This document shows, in pieces, positions 26,261 to 34,485 of a stretch of 64,000 bases of DNA; position 1 is the stretch's first letter; each line of letters opens with the position of its first letter. The translations under genes and the position numbers were made by a program. The notes beneath the pieces are model-generated. The model had not been told where the DNA came from. It did no database searches and was given only the letters and a program-made list of their open reading frames with translations. The stretch is from contig NZ_CP063989.1 in NCBI RefSeq assembly GCF_014595995.2, positions 1,116,001 through 1,180,000 on the forward strand, given 5' to 3'. The stretch comes from Actinomyces respiraculi. Lineage in GTDB: Bacteria > Actinomycetota > Actinomycetes > Actinomycetales > Actinomycetaceae.

Positions 26261-26937
26261 CGCACCGCCCCGTGCTGCGAAGCGCGGTCTTGCCCCAGGG
26301 CGTCGTGCCGTTCGCCGTGTTCTGGCGCGCCAACCTTGCCGCGGCTGTGTTCCGGCGCGCCGACTCCGCCGTTCCTGCCGCCGTTGCGTGCCCGCGCACC
26401 CAGCGCCAGTCCGGCGGCCGCCGCCGCAACGCCGACCACCACCGAGGTCAACGCCAAGGACAAGGCCGAGGCCCACACTGAGGCCAGCGCGTTCGCCCCC
26501 GCGCTGTCGGCGGTGAACGCGGCCAGGGCGGAGTAGGAGGTGAAGGAGCCCAGCAGTCCCGTGCCCACGGCCAGGCGCGCCCGCCGAGGCAGTGCCGCGC
26601 CGGTGACGATGCCCAGCAGCAGCGAGCCGACCACGTTGATGCCCCACAGGGCAATCGGGGCGCTGGGCGCACCGGTCATCATCAGATGCGTGCCAGCGCG
26701 CCGACCCCGCCGCCCACCGCAATCTGCGCGGCGTCCACGAGGCGTTCGCGGGCGCTTTGAGGCTGAGGATTCTGGCCGGGGGAGTGCGCGGGGGTCGAGG
26801 CATGTGACGAGCCGCCCAGGTGACTGCCACCGTCACCGTCGGGTTGAACGGGACCGGCGACGGCGTGGTCGAGTCGAGAGCGACCGGATTCGCCGCTGTC
26901 TCGTTCGGCGGGGTCACCTGGGGCGGGTTGACGCACG
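26257..26937 (-). pseudogene. crcB: Second FluC (CrcB) gene, frameshifted after helix 1
   Basis: The 3' frame (26682-26257) encodes helices 2-4 with WGINVVGSLLLGIVTG and GTGLLGSFTSYSALA but lacks helix 1. Helix 1 (AQIAVGGGVGALARI) is in another frame just upstream and ends with TGA at 26682, inside TGATGATG, where the 3' frame also has its ATG. One missing base near 26685 explains both. Two-gene fluC operons normally encode two full channels. Translational restart on the overlapping ATG would give only a truncated channel. The upstream limit (GTG 26937) is tentative; the N-terminal 60 residues are low-complexity. The tail has a repeated VGAPEH. Confidence 0.7.
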
Positions 26938-26967
26938 GTCGCATTATCGCGGCCCTGCGGTGATGCC

Positions 26968-27921
26968 TCAGGACATGGGGTAGAGCGCCCGGGAGCGGTG
27001 CAGTGGTCTTTCGTTGAGGGGCTTGAGCCGGATGACTGCGGGCTGCAGCAGCCGCAAAGGGTTGATGTAGGTCCTGCGGCCGGTGCGCGCACCCCAGTGG
27101 AGGGCGTCCACTCCGTCGGACCGATGCCCGGCTACGAGCACCCCGATGACCTGGCCCGCCGTCACCTGGTCCCCGGCGGCGACCACCGGCTCCACGGGCT
27201 CGTAGGTGGTGCGGATGCCGCCGGCGTGGTCGATGGAGATGACCGGGCGCCCCGCGACGCTCCCGGCGAAGACCACCGTCCCGGCCCCCGCGGCCAGGAC
27301 GGGCGAGCCCGCGGCCAGCGCCAGGTCGACCCCGCGGTGGCCCGCACCCCAGGGCTGGGAGGGCGGGTTGAAGCCCTCCAGCACCGGTGCGGGTGCCCCG
27401 GTGGGCCACTGCCAGTCCTGCGACGGCGCGACGCGCTCCATGGCGGGACCGTGTGCCCGGCCGGCGTGGACCCCTGCCAGCGCGGCCGACGGCGGGCTGG
27501 CACCGTGCACGAGCGCGACCAGGGCGAGGCAGATCGTGAGCGTGCGCAGCAGGCGGTGCCACCGGGAACGGCGGAAGGTGAACGGGCGTGGCCCGGGGCC
27601 GACGACGGCATCTGGGAACCGACGGCGACCGACAGCTGGGTCTCGACGGCGGCTGGTACCTGGGTCCCGACGGCGACCGGCGGCTCGGAGGCGACCGGGG
27701 CCACCAGCTGGGTCCCGACGGCGACCGGGCGGCCGAACTCGACGGGGGCCACCAGCTGGGGCCCGGCGTCGGTCAGCCGGTCGGAGCCGACGGCGACCGA
27801 CATTTGGGACACGACCGGGGCAGGACGCTGGGACACGACCGGGGCAGGCAACTGGGACTCGACGTCGGCCGACCTGCAGGGGACTCGGCGGGGGACTGAC
27901 GACAGTGGCAGTGGTGCTCAT
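26968..27921 (-). CDS. Secreted M23-family metallopeptidase with Arg/Pro-rich N-terminal region
   Basis: The 317-residue frame ends with an M23 (LytM-like) domain: HRGVDLALAAGSPVLAAGAG, RPVISIDHAGGIRTTYEPV and LHWGARTG, giving the His, Asp and His-x-His-like zinc ligands with Trp in place of the middle position (LHWGA). Such enzymes cleave peptidoglycan cross-bridges. A hydrophobic helix (LLRTLTICLALVALVHGA) at about residue 130 is the likely signal/anchor. The 110 residues before it are repetitive Arg/Pro/Gly. Because that part reads more like normal protein in another frame (VAVGTQLVAPV-type repeats), the 5' half may contain a frameshift or the start may lie near 27600. Start chosen: ATG 27921. 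Confidence 0.75.
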   Translation of the reverse strand: MSTTATVVSPPPSPLQVGRRRVPVACPGRVPASCPGRVPNVGRRRLRPADRRRAPAGGPRRVRPPGRRRDPAGGPGRLRAAGRRRDPGTSRRRDPAVGRRRFPDAVVGPGPRPFTFRRSRWHRLLRTLTICLALVALVHGASPPSAALAGVHAGRAHGPAMERVAPSQDWQWPTGAPAPVLEGFNPPSQPWGAGHRGVDLALAAGSPVLAAGAGTVVFAGSVAGRPVISIDHAGGIRTTYEPVEPVVAAGDQVTAGQVIGVLVAGHRSDGVDALHWGARTGRRTYINPLRLLQPAVIRLKPLNERPLHRSRALYPMS

Positions 27922-28496
27922 GACCCGAGGTTGCCGCGGCCCGGACGCCCCGTCTCCCCGGGCCGGGTGCTGCTGTGGACAACCCGGGTCGGGGGTGCGG
28001 CGGCGCCCGCTTGTGGAGCCCGGTGAGGCCGCGCCGTCCCGAGCGGGCCAGTGCACGCGCGGCGCCAGGGTGACGCGCACAACACCTACGACCAGGACCT
28101 TTGCCCGTCTCGGTGCGGAAAGGTCCCGCTGGCCGTGATAGTGTCGCTGACGCAGTCTGTGCGGGTCCGCCCGCAGGTGACTGACTTCGCGTGCCCGCGT
28201 CCGCGAACCCTCGATCCCTGCCGGTCCTGCCGGCAGGTGTGAGGAGGGTGAGCGGGATCGTCCTTTCGGGCGCCACGGTCGAGGTCCCGCAGGGTGTCTG
28301 CGGGTGGCCGGGCGTCGCGGGCACCAGGCCCCGTCCGCAGCCATCTGGCTGTGGAGCCTGGACCGCCCACGCGGTCCCAGGTCAGCGGGGGACAACTACC
28401 ACGGGACGCTGTCGGACCGCCACAGGGGCGGGGCCCGGCCCGTCCCCCTCACTCCGTGTGTGGGGCAACCTCCCCGCCCGCAGCGAAAGGACCGTC
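27922..28496. promoter_or_regulatory. Divergent spacer and long rpsB leader
   Basis: No protein gene is convincing here. It should hold the rpsB promoter; GTGATAGTG (28135-28143) is a possible -10 region. A perfect hairpin, CCTGCCGG / CCGGCAGG (28217-28237), lies in the leader. Bases 28173-28236 and 28366-28592 recur at 33973-34262 with 28237-28365 missing. GAAAGGA before the ATG is the ribosome site. Confidence 0.5.
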
Positions 28497-29378
28497 ATGG
28501 CCATCGTCACCATGCGTCAGCTCCTGGAGTCCGGCGTCCACTTCGGGCACCAGACCCGCCGCTGGAACCCCAAGATGAAGCGCTTCATCCTCACCGAGCG
28601 CAACGGCATCTACGTCATCGACCTCGCCAAGAGCGTCGAGGGCATCAACGTCGCTTACGACTTCGTCAAGGAAACCGTCGCCCGCGGCGGCAACATCCTC
28701 TTCGTCGGCACCAAGAAGCAGGCTCAGGCCGCCGTCGCCGAGCAGGCTCTGCGTGTCGGCATGCCCTTCGTCAACCAGCGCTGGCTGGGCGGCATGCTCA
28801 CCAACTTCTCCACCGTGCGCGCCCGCCTGGACCGCATGAAGGAGCTCGAGCAGATTGACTTCGACGACGTGGCCGGCTCCGGCCGCACGAAGAAGGAGCT
28901 GCTCATGATGCGTCGCGAGAAGGACAAGCTCACCAAGACCCTCGGTGGCATCCGCGACATGTCCAAGCTGCCCTCCGCCATCTGGGTGGTGGACACCAAG
29001 AAGGAGCACCTGGCGATCGCTGAGGCTCAGAAGCTCAACATCCCGGTCATCGCCATCCTCGACACCAACTGCGACCCCGACGAGGTCACCTACGGCATCC
29101 CCGGCAACGACGACGCCATTCGCGCCGTCAGCCTGCTCACCCGCGTCATCGCCGACGGCGTCGCCGACGGTCTCGTGGCCCGCTCCGCCGGCCGTGCCCG
29201 CACGGGCGAGGAGGCTGAGGCCGGTACCGCCGACGCCGAGCCGCTGCCCGAGTGGGAGGCCGAGCTCCTCGCCGGCGCCGAGGCTGCTGAGGCCGCCGAG
29301 GCCCCTGAGGCCACTGGGGTCGTCGAGGCTGCCGAGGCTGAGCCCACCGAGCCTGCCGAGCCCGCCGAGCAGGCCTGA
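28497..29378 (+). CDS. rpsB: 30S ribosomal protein S2
   Basis: The ATG at 28497 gives [20 protein letters not shown]; the longer frame starts in the leader and is not conserved. The 293-residue protein has [36 protein letters not shown] and a C-terminal tail of Ala/Glu/Pro repeats that is common in actinobacteria. The 5' end and leader are duplicated 5.7 kb downstream. tsf follows after 48 bp. Confidence 0.98.
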   Translation: MAIVTMRQLLESGVHFGHQTRRWNPKMKRFILTERNGIYVIDLAKSVEGINVAYDFVKETVARGGNILFVGTKKQAQAAVAEQALRVGMPFVNQRWLGGMLTNFSTVRARLDRMKELEQIDFDDVAGSGRTKKELLMMRREKDKLTKTLGGIRDMSKLPSAIWVVDTKKEHLAIAEAQKLNIPVIAILDTNCDPDEVTYGIPGNDDAIRAVSLLTRVIADGVADGLVARSAGRARTGEEAEAGTADAEPLPEWEAELLAGAEAAEAAEAPEATGVVEAAEAEPTEPAEPAEQA

Positions 29379-29426
29379 GCCTTCCACCGACCACCACCGC
29401 TAGCACAGCTTCCAAGGAGAACATCC

Positions 29427-30266
29427 ATGGCGAACTACACCACCGCTGACATCAAGGCTCTGCGCGAGCAGACCGGTGCCGGCATGATGGACGTCAAGAA
29501 GGCTCTCGACGAGGCCGAGGGCAACCTCGAGAAGGCCGTCGAGATCATCCGTGTCAAGGGCCTCAAGGGCATCGCCAAGCGTGAGGGTCGCGCGACCAGC
29601 GCTGGCCTCATCGCCGCCCAGGTCGTCGACACCGCCGAGGGCCAGGTCGGCATCCTGGTCGAGACCAATGCCGAGACCGACTTCGTCGTTAAGAACGAGA
29701 AGTTCATCAACTTCTCCAACAAGGTCCTCGCGGCCGCCGTCGCCTCCGGCGCCGAGACCGCTGAGGCTCTGGCCCAGGTCGAGATCGACGGCGAGACCGT
29801 CCAGTCCCTGACCGACGGCATGCAGGCCGTCATCGGTGAGAAGATCGTCGTCTCGCGCGTTGCCCGCCTGGCCGCGCCGAAGATCGACCTCTACCTGCAC
29901 CGCACCAACCCGGACCTGCCCGCCCAGGTGGCCGTCCTCGTTGGCACCGACGCCAAAGCCGCTGAGGTCGCCCACGACGTCGCGATGCACATCGCCGCGT
30001 ACTCCCCGTCGTACCTCACCCGCGACGAGGTTCCGGCCGATGTCGTGGAGAAGGAGCGCGCCATCGCCGAGGAGACCACCCGCGCCGAGGGCAAGCCCGA
30101 GCAGGCCATCGCCAAGATCGTCGAGGGTCGTCTGGGCGGCTTCTTCAAGGAGATCTGCCTGACCGAGCAGGCCTTTGCCAAAGACCCCAAGACCACGGTC
30201 GGCAAGGTTGTGGCGGCCACCGGCGGCGAGGTCACCGGCTTCGTGCGCCTGCGCGTGGGCGCCTGA
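29427..30266 (+). CDS. tsf: Elongation factor Ts
   Basis: EF-Ts is the nucleotide exchange factor of EF-Tu. The 279-residue protein begins MANYTTADIKALREQTGAGM, followed by MDVKKALDEAEGNLEKAVE and TDFVVKNEKF. It has the two-domain core and ends FVRLRVGA. AAGGAGA precedes the ATG. In most bacteria pyrH comes next; here it is 7.2 kb away behind an island. Confidence 0.98.
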   Translation: MANYTTADIKALREQTGAGMMDVKKALDEAEGNLEKAVEIIRVKGLKGIAKREGRATSAGLIAAQVVDTAEGQVGILVETNAETDFVVKNEKFINFSNKVLAAAVASGAETAEALAQVEIDGETVQSLTDGMQAVIGEKIVVSRVARLAAPKIDLYLHRTNPDLPAQVAVLVGTDAKAAEVAHDVAMHIAAYSPSYLTRDEVPADVVEKERAIAEETTRAEGKPEQAIAKIVEGRLGGFFKEICLTEQAFAKDPKTTVGKVVAATGGEVTGFVRLRVGA

Positions 30267-30288
30267 GCTAAAACCAGCACCACTACAC

Positions 30289-30325
30289 CGGGGTCCTTCG
30301 CAGCACCCGCTTGCGAAGGACCCCG
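30289..30325 (+). terminator. Terminator hairpin after tsf
   Basis: CGGGGTCCTTCGCA (30289-30302) pairs perfectly over 14 bp with TGCGAAGGACCCCG (30312-30325), loop 9. No T tract. Confidence 0.8.
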
Positions 30326-30423
30326 CGGTGTTTCCCGGTTCGAGGGGGCGGTGGGTGGCACTGCGCCACTTCGGCACCCAGCCACCCCACCCGTAACAGC
30401 CAGTTACCCGTGGCCCGCCCCTT

Positions 30424-30536
30424 CTACTACGCCACTTCGTGTTGGGTACGCCGGTTAGCAGTTGAATAAAGGCCTCCGAGGCCTTCAACCGCCCCCTCAC
30501 CGGCGTAGTAGACGGCGAACCGGCGTAGTACACCAC
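30424..30536. repeat. Symmetric repeat array between tsf and a convergent operon
   Basis: TACTACGCC (30425) and a partner sharing TACGCC (30444) face ACCGGCGTAGTA at 30499 and 30519 (20-bp step). The symmetry centre, about 30477, coincides with the perfect palindrome AAGGCCTC-C-GAGGCCTT (30469-30485). As RNA both arms could form an imperfect stem of about 50 bp. It lies between convergent genes, so it could also end both transcripts. Confidence 0.7.
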
Positions 30537-30549
30537 CCCGCGCGCCTCA

Positions 30550-30966
30550 CTAAGACACCAGGATCTCAACGAGCCGATTCCAGCTGGTGCCGTGGGCCCC
30601 GAGGTACTCATTCAGGCGGGCGTCGTCCTGTTCCAGGGCGGCCGCCGCCAGATGACGTGCGGAGACATCGGAGCTGACGGCTAGCGCCACCGCCCGCACT
30701 GAGGCCGCCTTGGCGCGGTCGTCGAATCCGACCGGCCGAGGCAGCAGCCCACCCAGACCCCGTCGGGGCGCGTCGGCGGCCGCCTCCTGCGTCAGCTCCT
30801 CCCAGTTCAGCTGGTGGGGTTTGCCGACCAGCTCCTCCACCTCCGGGCTGGTGCGGAGCGCGGCGACGAACACGTCCAGGGGTTCGGCGTTGCGTGCTCC
30901 CCGTGCTTTCGCCACTGCGCGGGCGTCCTTGAGCACCGTCTTGGCGCTGGCATCCATTCCTGCCAT
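30550..30966 (-). CDS. Clp N-terminal-domain-like protein, in an ABC transporter operon
   Basis: The 138-residue soluble protein has two helical repeats reminiscent of the Clp/Hsp100 N domain: AKTVLKDARAVAKARGARN with LDVFVAALRTSPEVEEL, and ARHLAAAALEQDDARLNEYL with GTSWNRLVEIL. No ATPase region is present. It begins 3 bp after the permease gene and is last in the leftward operon, so it is probably translated with the transporter. A free-standing Clp N-like domain might be an adaptor, but that is a guess; the family call is by eye. Confidence 0.5.
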   Translation of the reverse strand: MAGMDASAKTVLKDARAVAKARGARNAEPLDVFVAALRTSPEVEELVGKPHQLNWEELTQEAAADAPRRGLGGLLPRPVGFDDRAKAASVRAVALAVSSDVSARHLAAAALEQDDARLNEYLGAHGTSWNRLVEILVS

Positions 30967-30969
30967 TGA

Positions 30970-32595
30970 TCATTCCTCCGTTCCGGCGGGACTGTTAATG
31001 GTGTTACTGAGGTCTGTGAGATCTGCGCCCTGGTTGGTCCGCACCGTGTAACGGGAGGCGGACCAGCTCGCGAGGGCGAGGTGTAACAGCGCCCACGAGG
31101 CGAGCGCGGCAGCCACCGCTTGGGCGGCGAATACTGCGTACCCGGGCGCTAGGGCCGCCGTGCCCAGCCCGACGGCGAGTGTGAGCGGCCCGCCCAGGGC
31201 GGCGAGCCCGCCGACGCCGCCGCTCAGTCGACTCGGCACACCCCGTATGGACAGGAGTGCGGCGGCCACGGAGCAGGCTGCGGAGATAATGGGCCAGGTG
31301 ATTGCGCATCCTAGGGTAATAGTGACTGTCTGGCCCGAGAGCCTGGAGTGGGCGCCGCCGAGGACATTCAGCAGACAGATCAGGCACGTTTGTGATGCAG
31401 GTAACAGGCAGCTCCAGGCCCCCACGCACAGGGCGTTCCGGCGTGTGCTGCTAGCCGCAGAGAACAGGGGGTAGCGTGCCTCCGCCAGAGCACCGTCCAG
31501 TGCGCATGAGGAAGCAGCGAATCCTCCCACGATCAGGAACGCGATTGGCCACCATTCCGGAAGCAACCAACCGATCAAGCGGCCGACCCCATAGGCCGCC
31601 AGCGCCTTGAAGACGAGTACTCGCCCAGTATGGCGACGTCCCGCCTCCCACCACTGGCGTACGGAGAATGTGACAGGGCCGTTGACGAAGCCGGGCACAC
31701 GCCCGCTGTGCGCATATGCTGGGCGCGTAAGCGCCAATGCCGCCGACGGGTCCCTACTGTCAGCCAGGTCCAGTATTGCAGCGATCTGGTATGCAGGCAG
31801 CGCCCAAAGCGGAGTGAACCAGGGTGCGCATACAACGATTACCGCGTAGTTGAACGCCGCACCCAAGACAAGCAGCATGGCCGAAAGCCAATGCTCGGTT
31901 AGCGTCATGAAGATGTCGCCCAGTAAGTTCAGCGCCCCCGCCCCCTGTTCTGGAACACGGGGGATCACCACGCATAGCACGACGGCGACCGGGAACCACC
32001 ACGCTAGGATCAGAAGCTGACGTGCGCGGGGAGATACCCATGCAACACAGCTGCCGGCCAAGCGAGCGCTGGCCATCCAAACTCCGAAAGCGCCTAGTGC
32101 CGCCCACAAGCAGACGCGTGTATCAAGGGTTGTCCATTGCGTTGGCGCCAGCCCAACGAGCACCGCGGTGAGGTATAGACCTCCGATGACGGGTACCGGC
32201 AGGCGGGCTAGAATGGACGCGGTGAGTGATGATCGAATCAGCAGACCTGGATCGGCGATACCGACGTCACCAGTGTTGAGAATAGCTGGAACCCGGGATA
32301 GTGAGCGGGAGCCCCAGATCGATGTAACCGACAATAGCAGCGCGCCGAGCACGTCGTGTAGCAACTCCTCGTAATTGGCTAGTGCCGAATCAGGTGGCGG
32401 AGCAACCAGTATCCAAAGTAGTCGGGCACTTGCAAGGATCACGCCGATGAAAACAATTCGGCCCGGCCACTGTGCGAGCAAATTGTGCGCTTTGTGCCGA
32501 GCACTGCGTAAGCGTGTGCCTAGCAACATCACAACCAGCCGCAGGGAACACGGATGAGCGTAGGTACCGGCCTCGGTAGAAACTGTGGTCGTCAT
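30970..32595 (-). CDS. Multi-spanning membrane protein, probable ABC exporter permease
   Basis: The 541-residue protein is strongly hydrophobic with about 12 predicted membrane helices and no recognised catalytic motif. Its start overlaps the stop of an ABC ATPase gene (ATGA), which makes it the likely membrane partner. Third-position GC is lower than in neighbouring housekeeping genes, consistent with transfer. The family was not recognised and the substrate is unknown. Confidence 0.65.
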   Translation of the reverse strand: MTTTVSTEAGTYAHPCSLRLVVMLLGTRLRSARHKAHNLLAQWPGRIVFIGVILASARLLWILVAPPPDSALANYEELLHDVLGALLLSVTSIWGSRSLSRVPAILNTGDVGIADPGLLIRSSLTASILARLPVPVIGGLYLTAVLVGLAPTQWTTLDTRVCLWAALGAFGVWMASARLAGSCVAWVSPRARQLLILAWWFPVAVVLCVVIPRVPEQGAGALNLLGDIFMTLTEHWLSAMLLVLGAAFNYAVIVVCAPWFTPLWALPAYQIAAILDLADSRDPSAALALTRPAYAHSGRVPGFVNGPVTFSVRQWWEAGRRHTGRVLVFKALAAYGVGRLIGWLLPEWWPIAFLIVGGFAASSCALDGALAEARYPLFSAASSTRRNALCVGAWSCLLPASQTCLICLLNVLGGAHSRLSGQTVTITLGCAITWPIISAACSVAAALLSIRGVPSRLSGGVGGLAALGGPLTLAVGLGTAALAPGYAVFAAQAVAAALASWALLHLALASWSASRYTVRTNQGADLTDLSNTINSPAGTEE

Positions 32596-33608
32596 GGGGC
32601 CATCCCACCGAACTCGTGCAACCGGGGCCGGGACTCATTGCGGTTGCTGACGGCTGCGAAGGCAGCCTCGAATGCAGTCTGATCGCCTGAGACCTGCCTG
32701 CCAGCGGCTTGACCAATCCGTACAAACTGAGCGGGCGTCCCAGAAAAGACTAACGTGCCGTGGTCTAGCACGATCAGTTCATCGGCTACCCGTTCGGCAA
32801 TGTCCAGGCGATGCGTCGACACCAGCATGCAGCGTCCCTGGTCGCGCAGTTGCTCCACCAATGACATCAGCATTTCCTGACCCGCGGGATCGAGCCCGTC
32901 GAAGGGCTCGTCCAGGATCAGGACCCGCGCTCCCTGGCGCACCGCGCAGGCGAGCATCAACCGCTTCTTAAGCCCCTTCGACAACTTACTGGCCAGCACG
33001 TCGGCGTGTTCATCCAGGCCCAGCGCCTCCAGGAACCGCTCCTCCCGCGCCCGGCTGAACCGGCCGAGACCGTAAACCGCCTCCACCAGCCGCAGATGCT
33101 CGCGCACTGTTAGTAGTGGATAGACCAAGGAGGAATCGGGGATGTAACCAACGGCGCGGTCTGCAAGAGTCTCGGTTCCCGCAAGTGAGATACTCGCCGC
33201 TCCTGCGCTCATCGCCTCGTGCCCAACGAGAATACGCATCAGTGTTGTCTTGCCTGCCCCGTTGGGGCCGAGCAGGCAGGTGATAGCTCCATACCCGACG
33301 TTCACAGTAATGTCATGTAGTACTTCGTGTCCGTCATAGTTCTTCCTCAGAGCGCGAATTTCGATTGCACGCACTGGTGAGTTTAAAGGTGCTGCAACCG
33401 CATTGTCCCGAGACGCAAGTACCTTGCCGCTCCGAGGAATAAGAAGCTTAATAGATTGACCTTGCCTCTTGCCGGTAACACGGATATCGTCGGACCCGCC
33501 CGCAAATGGCGCGACGCGCGGGCTGAAGTACACAAAGGCAAATAACGGGATCGCGAACAAAAGAATGAGTGCAACGTGAGGAAACTGGGGTGCCTCCATG
33601 GATGTCAC
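32592..33608 (-). CDS. ABC transporter ATP-binding protein with an N-terminal membrane helix
   Basis: The 338-residue protein starts with a hydrophobic helix (VALILLFAIPLFAFVYFS) and an 80-residue extension that ordinary ABC ATPases lack. It then has Walker A GPNGAGKTTLM, an atypical signature LSKGLKKRLMLA, Walker B VLILDEPFDGLD and the switch His in LVSTHRLDIAE. It heads a leftward three-gene operon with a permease and a Clp N-like protein. The 3'-most coding part and its upstream region have more A/T than the rest of the window. ATG 33608 was kept because the frame is open and no better internal start with a ribosome site is obvious. Confidence 0.85.
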   Translation of the reverse strand: MTSMEAPQFPHVALILLFAIPLFAFVYFSPRVAPFAGGSDDIRVTGKRQGQSIKLLIPRSGKVLASRDNAVAAPLNSPVRAIEIRALRKNYDGHEVLHDITVNVGYGAITCLLGPNGAGKTTLMRILVGHEAMSAGAASISLAGTETLADRAVGYIPDSSLVYPLLTVREHLRLVEAVYGLGRFSRAREERFLEALGLDEHADVLASKLSKGLKKRLMLACAVRQGARVLILDEPFDGLDPAGQEMLMSLVEQLRDQGRCMLVSTHRLDIAERVADELIVLDHGTLVFSGTPAQFVRIGQAAGRQVSGDQTAFEAAFAAVSNRNESRPRLHEFGGMAP

Positions 33609-33778
33609 CTCTTCTCAGGAATGCTCAGTTATGAGTATATCGCATGTCAGCCGGTGTGTGCAATGCGATAATGGCAGAGATGTGGTATGGAACGGTCCTT
33701 TGTGTTGTCTTTGTTTTGTGTGCGCTGGGGTCAGGTTAGGCTGTGCCTTAAGATTGTTGGTCCAGTGCGTAGGCACGG

Positions 33779-33784
33779 TAGGCT
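33779..33784 (+). promoter_or_regulatory. -10-like TAGGCT ahead of the pyrH remnant
   Basis: TAGGCT lies 67 bp before the ATG of the pyrH fragment, exactly the distance of TAGGCT (37395-37400) from intact pyrH. Both are followed by GCCGAG. It looks like the pyrH promoter carried along with the fragment. TAGGCTGTGCC also occurs 42 bp upstream. Confidence 0.45.
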
Positions 33785-33845
33785 GTGCCGAGCGCCCGGC
33801 CGCGAGCCGCCGAACCGTCCGCATCCCAGCCGAGAGGCATCACGC

Positions 33846-33980
33846 ATGAGCGAGTCCCCGGACCGTGACGACCGCATCGCCCACGGCACTCATCCCCGCC
33901 GGGTGCTGCTTAAGCTCTCCGGCGAGGTCTTCGGCGGCGGCAACTTCTTCCGCGGTGCCGAGCTGTCCGCCGGCAGGTGA
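33846..33980 (+). pseudogene. pyrH fragment with internal deletion
   Basis: The frame starts MSESPDRDDRIAHGTHPRR and continues [20 protein letters not shown], which matches UMP kinase but jumps from the first glycine loop (GEVFGGG) straight to NFFRGAELS, omitting about 38 residues between two GGCGGYGGC repeats. It then runs into copied rpsB leader and stops. The DNA differs from intact pyrH at many synonymous sites and in the first 18 codons, so it comes from a diverged allele rather than a recent local copy. Confidence 0.85.
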
Positions 33981-34262
33981 CTGACTTCGCGTGCCCGCGT
34001 CCGCGAACCCTCGATCCCTGCCGGTCCTGCCGGCAGCCCACGCGGCCCAGGTCAGCGGGGGACAACTACCACGGGACGCTGTCGGACCGCCACAGGGGCG
34101 GGGCCCGGCCCGTCCCCCTCACTCCGCGTGTGGGGCAACCTCCCCGCCCGCAGCGAAAGGACCGTCATGGCCATCGTCACCATGCGTCAGCTCCTGGAGT
34201 CCGGCGTCCACTTCGGGCACCAGACCCGCCGCTGGAACCCCAAGATGAAGCGCTTCATCCTC
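33973..34262 (+). repeat. Duplicate of the rpsB leader and first 32 codons
   Basis: Bases 33973-34036 equal 28173-28236; after a 129-bp gap, 34037-34262 match 28366-28592 with one substitution and one deletion. The deletion endpoint sits beside the leader hairpin CCTGCCGG/CCGGCAGG. High identity means the copy is recent or kept similar by recombination. Confidence 0.95.
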
Positions 34263-34274
34263 GTCGGCGCCTGA
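34167..34274 (+). pseudogene. Truncated rpsB copy
   Basis: It has the rpsB ribosome site and start, and codons 1-32 identical to rpsB (to KRFIL), then Val-Gly-Ala-stop. The last three codons resemble the end of tsf (RVGA) but are too few to assign. If translated it would give a 35-residue S2 N-terminal peptide. Confidence 0.9.
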
Positions 34275-34292
34275 GTGCAGCAGTTCCCGGCG

Positions 34293-34326
34293 GGAGCGGG
34301 TGGACACTGCGGTGCTCACCCGCTCC
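34293..34326 (+). terminator. Hairpin after the rpsB remnant
   Basis: GGAGCGGGTG (34293-34302) pairs perfectly with CACCCGCTCC (34317-34326). It would end any transcript from the copied rpsB leader before the sialidase gene. Confidence 0.55.
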
Positions 34327-34485
34327 TTGCGTGTGGTGGCCCGATGCAACCAGCCAGTTCCGCGAGAGCGCACCTCGGTCGCGGGTCTGGCCCGTCGGCT
34401 CGGCGCGTCGCCCTCCCCGGCGCACGTAGGAAGAGCCACGGCAGTCGGCTTGAGTTCCGACGTCAGATGTATGATGATGTGAGGT

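Noticed and set aside
33731..33752. DtxR/IdeR-type iron box (TCAGGTTAGGCTGTGCCTTAA)
   Set aside because: The left half fits the consensus, but the right half needs a 2-bp shift. TAGGCTGTGCC recurs 42 bp on as part of the pyrH promoter copy.
34450..34485. Promoter TTGAGT / TATGAT just before the sialidase gene
   Set aside because: TATGAT (34470-34475) is a good -10, but the TTGAGT is only 14 bp upstream; the pair is not convincing.
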